DNA of 64,000 nucleotides, taken from contig NC_015500.1 in NCBI RefSeq assembly GCF_000212415.1, forward strand, positions 992,001 through 1,056,000. Direction: 5' to 3'. The position numbers and the translations under genes are program-made. This stretch comes from Treponema brennaborense DSM 12168 (GTDB taxonomy: Bacteria; Spirochaetota; Spirochaetia; Treponematales; Treponemataceae). This document shows, one piece after another, positions 62,201-64,000 of this stretch (its first letter is position 1; every line of letters begins with the position of its first letter). The notes beneath the pieces are model-generated. The model was not told the DNA's origin, made no database searches, and worked only from the letters and a program-made list of their open reading frames with translations.

Positions 62201-62401
62201 TCTACGGCGAACGGTAACATTCCGCTCGTTCCGCTTTCCGAGGCGCGGGCTCAAACCGTCAAGAAAATGCTGATCGAATTCGGCGTGGACGGTTCCCGCC
62301 TGACGACCGTCGGTATCGGCGGCCGCCAGCCGGTGGTTCCCCGGTCCGACAAGGACAACTGGTGGAAAAACCGCCGTGTTGAGTTCATTTTGAACAAGTA
62401 G
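59267..62401 (+). CDS. Giant envelope protein: FlgD-like Ig repeats plus C-terminal OmpA domain
   Basis: 1044 residues with a signal peptide (MICALTAFCLFAGSVPLFAQ). Seven calcium-site-like motifs of the form FSPNGDGxxD lie near residues 30, 265, 378, 482, 588, 695 and 803, each opening a domain. Each domain later has a W-x-G/DGxYxY element (for example GTYYYYFAASDDNGN), the pattern of FlgD/gliding-motility Ig-like repeats. The last 110 residues are an OmpA peptidoglycan-binding domain (VRIEGHANNV, SEARAQTVKKMLIEFG, WWKNRRVEFILNK). It probably spans periplasm to surface, tethered to the wall, partnered by the coupled barrel. Function is inferred only. Confidence 0.85.
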   Translation: MNKKMICALTAFCLFAGSVPLFAQKGTVYISPNNDGVQDQLTVPLSVKDKRYIKEWSFVITDADGNPVRTIGNKVKLPDGMSFKNFFNRLVTPKQGVEIPSSVTWNGVLDSGETAPDGTYYYYFAASDDNGNVSRTASLQVVVDNTDPSVTVKPIADADKIFGEGSKAVLPVQQSGSVEDKWIGAFYDTAGSAVRTYTWENGSPLPFEWDGRNDAGQPVPDGVYSYRITATDRAGNVAPVTHIANIIYSAEKPGTNITINGSKYASPNGDGVQDTVSFDVTIPSGGKNGANRLVSWKITVVDGSGTAVRTFAGSDPAPASLVFDCKNDALSVLADGPYQAVVTASYLNGFEPAPIKSPVFVLDTIAPAASVRAASAIFSPDGDGRMDTIEIVQEGSAEKEWFGEILDGHGSPVRKYTFGAQPVSPVIWDGLDNTGLLCADGFYTYRLYTTDLAGNKTEAVTSAFELNTGTTEVILTVQPMAFSPNGDGIRDTVTLTPVVKTHSGVVSYVLTIIDSSGSVVKTIRDAKSLPAKLSWNGLTDGGTRSADGFYTAVLETTSKNGSITKTVTQPFELDTAYPEVTVSVPYTVFSPDGDGNKDELPFTIASGKEARWTGRIEGVKGPAAGKVVDEFVWENYAQSFSWNGSDGSGNKVPDGTYRFTVFAEDAAGNKGSAEISDITVDTREAKIYVTASEDAFSPNGDGFKDVQKFTIRTTLSEGVESWTFAVKAADGTVVRSWSQKDSADVPAVINWDGLTASGVPAEGTFTASLEAVYVKGNTVSAVTAPFICTVTAPQLTVRTAPRYFSPDNDGVDDDLFISLKVASAVPLASWSFEVYDPQNGKAFWSSSGTSVVTERMVWDGRGNNGELVQSATDYPYVFRVTDTLGMKSEAAGLISVDVLVIRVGDVLKIQVPSIIFRSDNADFKGKDVEPKNGLDQAIIDNNIRVIKRIAEILNKFKDYTVRIEGHANNVTGTEAEETSTANGNIPLVPLSEARAQTVKKMLIEFGVDGSRLTTVGIGGRQPVVPRSDKDNWWKNRRVEFILNK

Positions 62402-62438
62402 CGCGTCGGAAAAGTGAAAATTTTTTAGAACGGTTTTT

Positions 62439-62500
62439 ACGCGGATACCGCGGCGGATCGCCTTGAACGGCGGTCAGCGCATCGGTATCCGCGTTTTTTT
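62439..62500 (+). terminator. Terminator after the Ig/OmpA gene
   Basis: ACGCGGATACCG (62439-62450) pairs with CGGTATCCGCGT (62483-62494), with smaller pairing in the loop, followed by a run of T. Confidence 0.8.
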
Positions 62501-62546
62501 ATTCGTTTCCCCGTTGATTTATCTGTACTGAACGCTGCAAATTTGA

Positions 62547-62552
62547 TATAGT
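62547..62552 (+). promoter_or_regulatory. -10 box of the EAL gene
   Basis: TATAGT abuts the ATG at 62553 and lies nine bases before the ATG at 62562. The matching -35 is weak (TGTACT, 62524-62529). A transcript starting near 62559 would include only the second ATG. Confidence 0.45.
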
Positions 62553-62561
62553 ATGTGCATT

Positions 62562-63818
62562 ATGACTTCAGTAACGGGAAGCCCAGATATGCCGGGAATA
62601 TTAAATCAGAAACATATCCGTTCATATTTCCAACCGATCGTTTGTTTGAAAACGGGTCAGATTTTTGCATACGAAGCGCTCGTCAGGGGAATCCATCCGG
62701 ATTACGATACGGTTATCTCTCCTTCCGAGTTGTTCGCGGCTGCGGACGCGCAGAACGTTTCCGCCGAATTCGATAAAATCTGTCAGCAGTCGGCGCTGGA
62801 GTATTTCAGCAGTTTCCGGAAGAATTCGCATTCGCTTCTTTTCATGAATATCAACACGTCGCTCATTTCTCCCGACGACGTTTCGACGTCTTCCATTCAG
62901 GTCATGACGCGTAAAATGGGTTTTGATCCGTGCTACGTCGGTCTGGAATTGATCGAATCGCGCGCCGCGTCGGCGGATGATTTGATATCGTTCGTGGAAC
63001 ATTACCGCGAATCGGGGTTCCTGATCGTGATCGACGATTTCGGCTGCGAACATTCCAATATGGAGCGACTGATCCAGATTCGCCCCGACATTATAAAAAT
63101 CGACCGCAGCATCATCGCCGGCATCGAATCCGACGTATACCGGCAGTCGATTTTGAAATCGATTCACATGCTGTCCGAAATGACCGGGTCGCTGTGTCTT
63201 GCTGAAGGGGTAGAAACGGTAGAAGAGGTCGTAACGTGTTACCTGTACGGGGTCGATCTGTTTCAAGGATACGCAATCGCCCGTCCCGATGCGGATTTGC
63301 AGCTGCTGGAAACCGAAACGCTGCGGACGATTGCCCGGCTGCGGGACAGACTCAAGCGGGAATCGGTTGAAACGCTGCGTCAGAAGCGGCGCCTTACCGG
63401 TGATATCAATTCTCTTGCGGATTGGCTGGTTCGCCAGATTACGCCGGACAATATCGACGCGATGGAACCGGTTCTGCAGGAATTTATCGTATTGAATCCT
63501 GAAATCGAATGTGTCTATCTGCTTGATAAAAACGGCGTACAGATTTCAAACACGATTTCGTCGCCGTTTTTGAAAATAAAACCCCGTTCGTACATATTTT
63601 CTCCGGCTCAAAAAGGTGCGGACAACTCGTTCAAGTCGTATTTTACCTGTTTCGAGGCGTTCAAGATCAGCCGGTATTTGACGGATCCGTACCTGTCGTA
63701 CGCGTCCGGTAATTTGTGCCGTACGTTGTCCGTAAAACTCTGTTCCGCCGCCGACTGCATGGTGCTCTGCATCGACTTTATTGAAGAAATCATAAAAACT
63801 CCCGTTCTGAAAAAATGA
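62562..63818 (+). CDS. EAL-domain cyclic-di-GMP phosphodiesterase with C-terminal sensor-like domain
   Basis: About 418 residues. The EAL domain fills residues 15-250 and keeps the catalytic set: EALVRG, NINTSL, LELIES, IDDFGCEHS, KIDRSII, AEGVETVEE and FQGYAIARP. Hydrolysis of c-di-GMP to pGpG is therefore expected. The last 150 residues include IECVYLLDKNGVQISNTIS, resembling a PDC/Cache sensor segment but with no flanking membrane spans, so a cytosolic ligand or partner is likely. I prefer ATG 62562 because the -10 box overlaps the region of the upstream ATG 62553. The stop lies within the ribosome binding site of aroA. Confidence 0.88.
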   Translation: MTSVTGSPDMPGILNQKHIRSYFQPIVCLKTGQIFAYEALVRGIHPDYDTVISPSELFAAADAQNVSAEFDKICQQSALEYFSSFRKNSHSLLFMNINTSLISPDDVSTSSIQVMTRKMGFDPCYVGLELIESRAASADDLISFVEHYRESGFLIVIDDFGCEHSNMERLIQIRPDIIKIDRSIIAGIESDVYRQSILKSIHMLSEMTGSLCLAEGVETVEEVVTCYLYGVDLFQGYAIARPDADLQLLETETLRTIARLRDRLKRESVETLRQKRRLTGDINSLADWLVRQITPDNIDAMEPVLQEFIVLNPEIECVYLLDKNGVQISNTISSPFLKIKPRSYIFSPAQKGADNSFKSYFTCFEAFKISRYLTDPYLSYASGNLCRTLSVKLCSAADCMVLCIDFIEEIIKTPVLKK

Positions 63819-63826
63819 GGTATCGT

Positions 63827-64000
63827 ATGGATTGTATTGGGAAACGTTCCGTTCTGAAAGGTCATATATCCGTTCCCGGTTCCAAAAGTCATACGATCCG
63901 GGCGTGTCTGTTCGCCGCGCTGGCGGACGGCGTTTCGTATATCCGGAACCCGCTGCCGAGCGCAGACTGTTTAAGCGCCGCCCGCTGTATCGCCGAAATC
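63827..64000 (+). CDS. aroA: 3-phosphoshikimate 1-carboxyvinyltransferase, N-terminal part (runs off the window)
   Basis: The first 58 codons are visible: KGHISVPGSKSHTIRACLFAALADG is the N-terminal signature of EPSP synthase (PGSKSxxxRA, phosphate-contacting Lys and Arg), and NPLPSADCLSAARCI continues the fold. The enzyme adds the enolpyruvyl group of PEP to shikimate 3-phosphate. GAGG, part of the preceding stop region (63817-63820), is the ribosome binding site, so it follows the EAL gene closely and may be co-transcribed. It is not linked to the aroF-tyrA operon at 35-37 kb. Confidence 0.93.
   Translation, partial: MDCIGKRSVLKGHISVPGSKSHTIRACLFAALADGVSYIRNPLPSADCLSAARCIAEI

Noticed and set aside
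60785-62254. Long minus-strand open frame (489 codons) opposite the Ig/OmpA gene
   Set aside because: It is antisense to a clearly coding gene with signal peptide and OmpA domain, is rich in Arg/His/Val as expected of a shadow frame, and has no ribosome binding site.

Overview
The window looks like chromosome of a Treponema-type spirochaete. The evidence is outer-membrane barrel and lipoprotein genes with spirochaete-style lipoboxes, a threonyl-tRNA synthetase without a TGS domain, uvrA overlapping an LptD-like gene (an order I recall from T. pallidum TP0514-TP0515), a full rnfCDGEAB operon, and a base composition near 50-55% GC outside the first 13 kb. Family assignments come from motifs and recollection; no database search was run.

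Region 1 (1-15.1 kb) is a surface-polysaccharide locus read entirely on the + strand. It opens with the end of an RfbH-type dehydrase gene, followed by four close-set genes: a thiamine-diphosphate enzyme, an HMGL-like aldolase with an extra C-terminal domain, a 3-dehydroquinate-synthase-like enzyme and an NAD-dependent epimerase/reductase. Together they look like a pathway for an unusual carbon-branched or cyclised deoxysugar. Then come a Wzx flippase, glycosyltransferases, an SGNH hydrolase whose frame is interrupted by a 12-G tract (probably phase-variable), a CatB-type acetyltransferase, a WbsX-like protein and an EpsG/Wzy-like polymerase. About 2.3-12.6 kb is clearly AT-rich, suggesting transfer.

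Region 2 (15-34 kb) is core housekeeping: thrS, an OM protein/lipoprotein operon on the - strand, yajC-secD-secF, ispH, a YbaK-like editing protein, pgk, a TIGR02757 protein, cimA, tRNA-Pro(GGG), an SDR gene between two copies of a 54-bp repeat, and glyA behind a ZTP (pfl) riboswitch. Region 3 (34-37 kb, - strand) is aroF-tyrA-apt, preceded by a 41-codon leader peptide dense in Tyr and Phe codons, an antiterminator strand and a terminator: a textbook-like attenuator.

Region 4 (37-49 kb) holds an AraC regulator, a radical SAM protein with a CX4CX2C motif, uvrA, lptD, a GltD/NfnB-like flavoprotein, a TfoX C-terminal-domain protein, an HU-related protein and a seven-copy 43-bp tandem array. Region 5 (49-64 kb) holds glutamine-dependent nadE, a truncated antiporter, rnfCDGEAB with a double-FMN-domain RnfG, an OM barrel gene coupled to a giant Ig-repeat/OmpA protein, an EAL phosphodiesterase and the start of aroA.

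One theme crosses the window. Several genes (the aroF leader, apt, nadE, the radical SAM gene, ispH, rnfC, probably the EAL gene) have a sigma70-like promoter whose predicted +1 falls on or within a few bases of the start codon, with no Shine-Dalgarno sequence. This points to frequent leaderless initiation. No insertion sequence, prophage or CRISPR array was seen.
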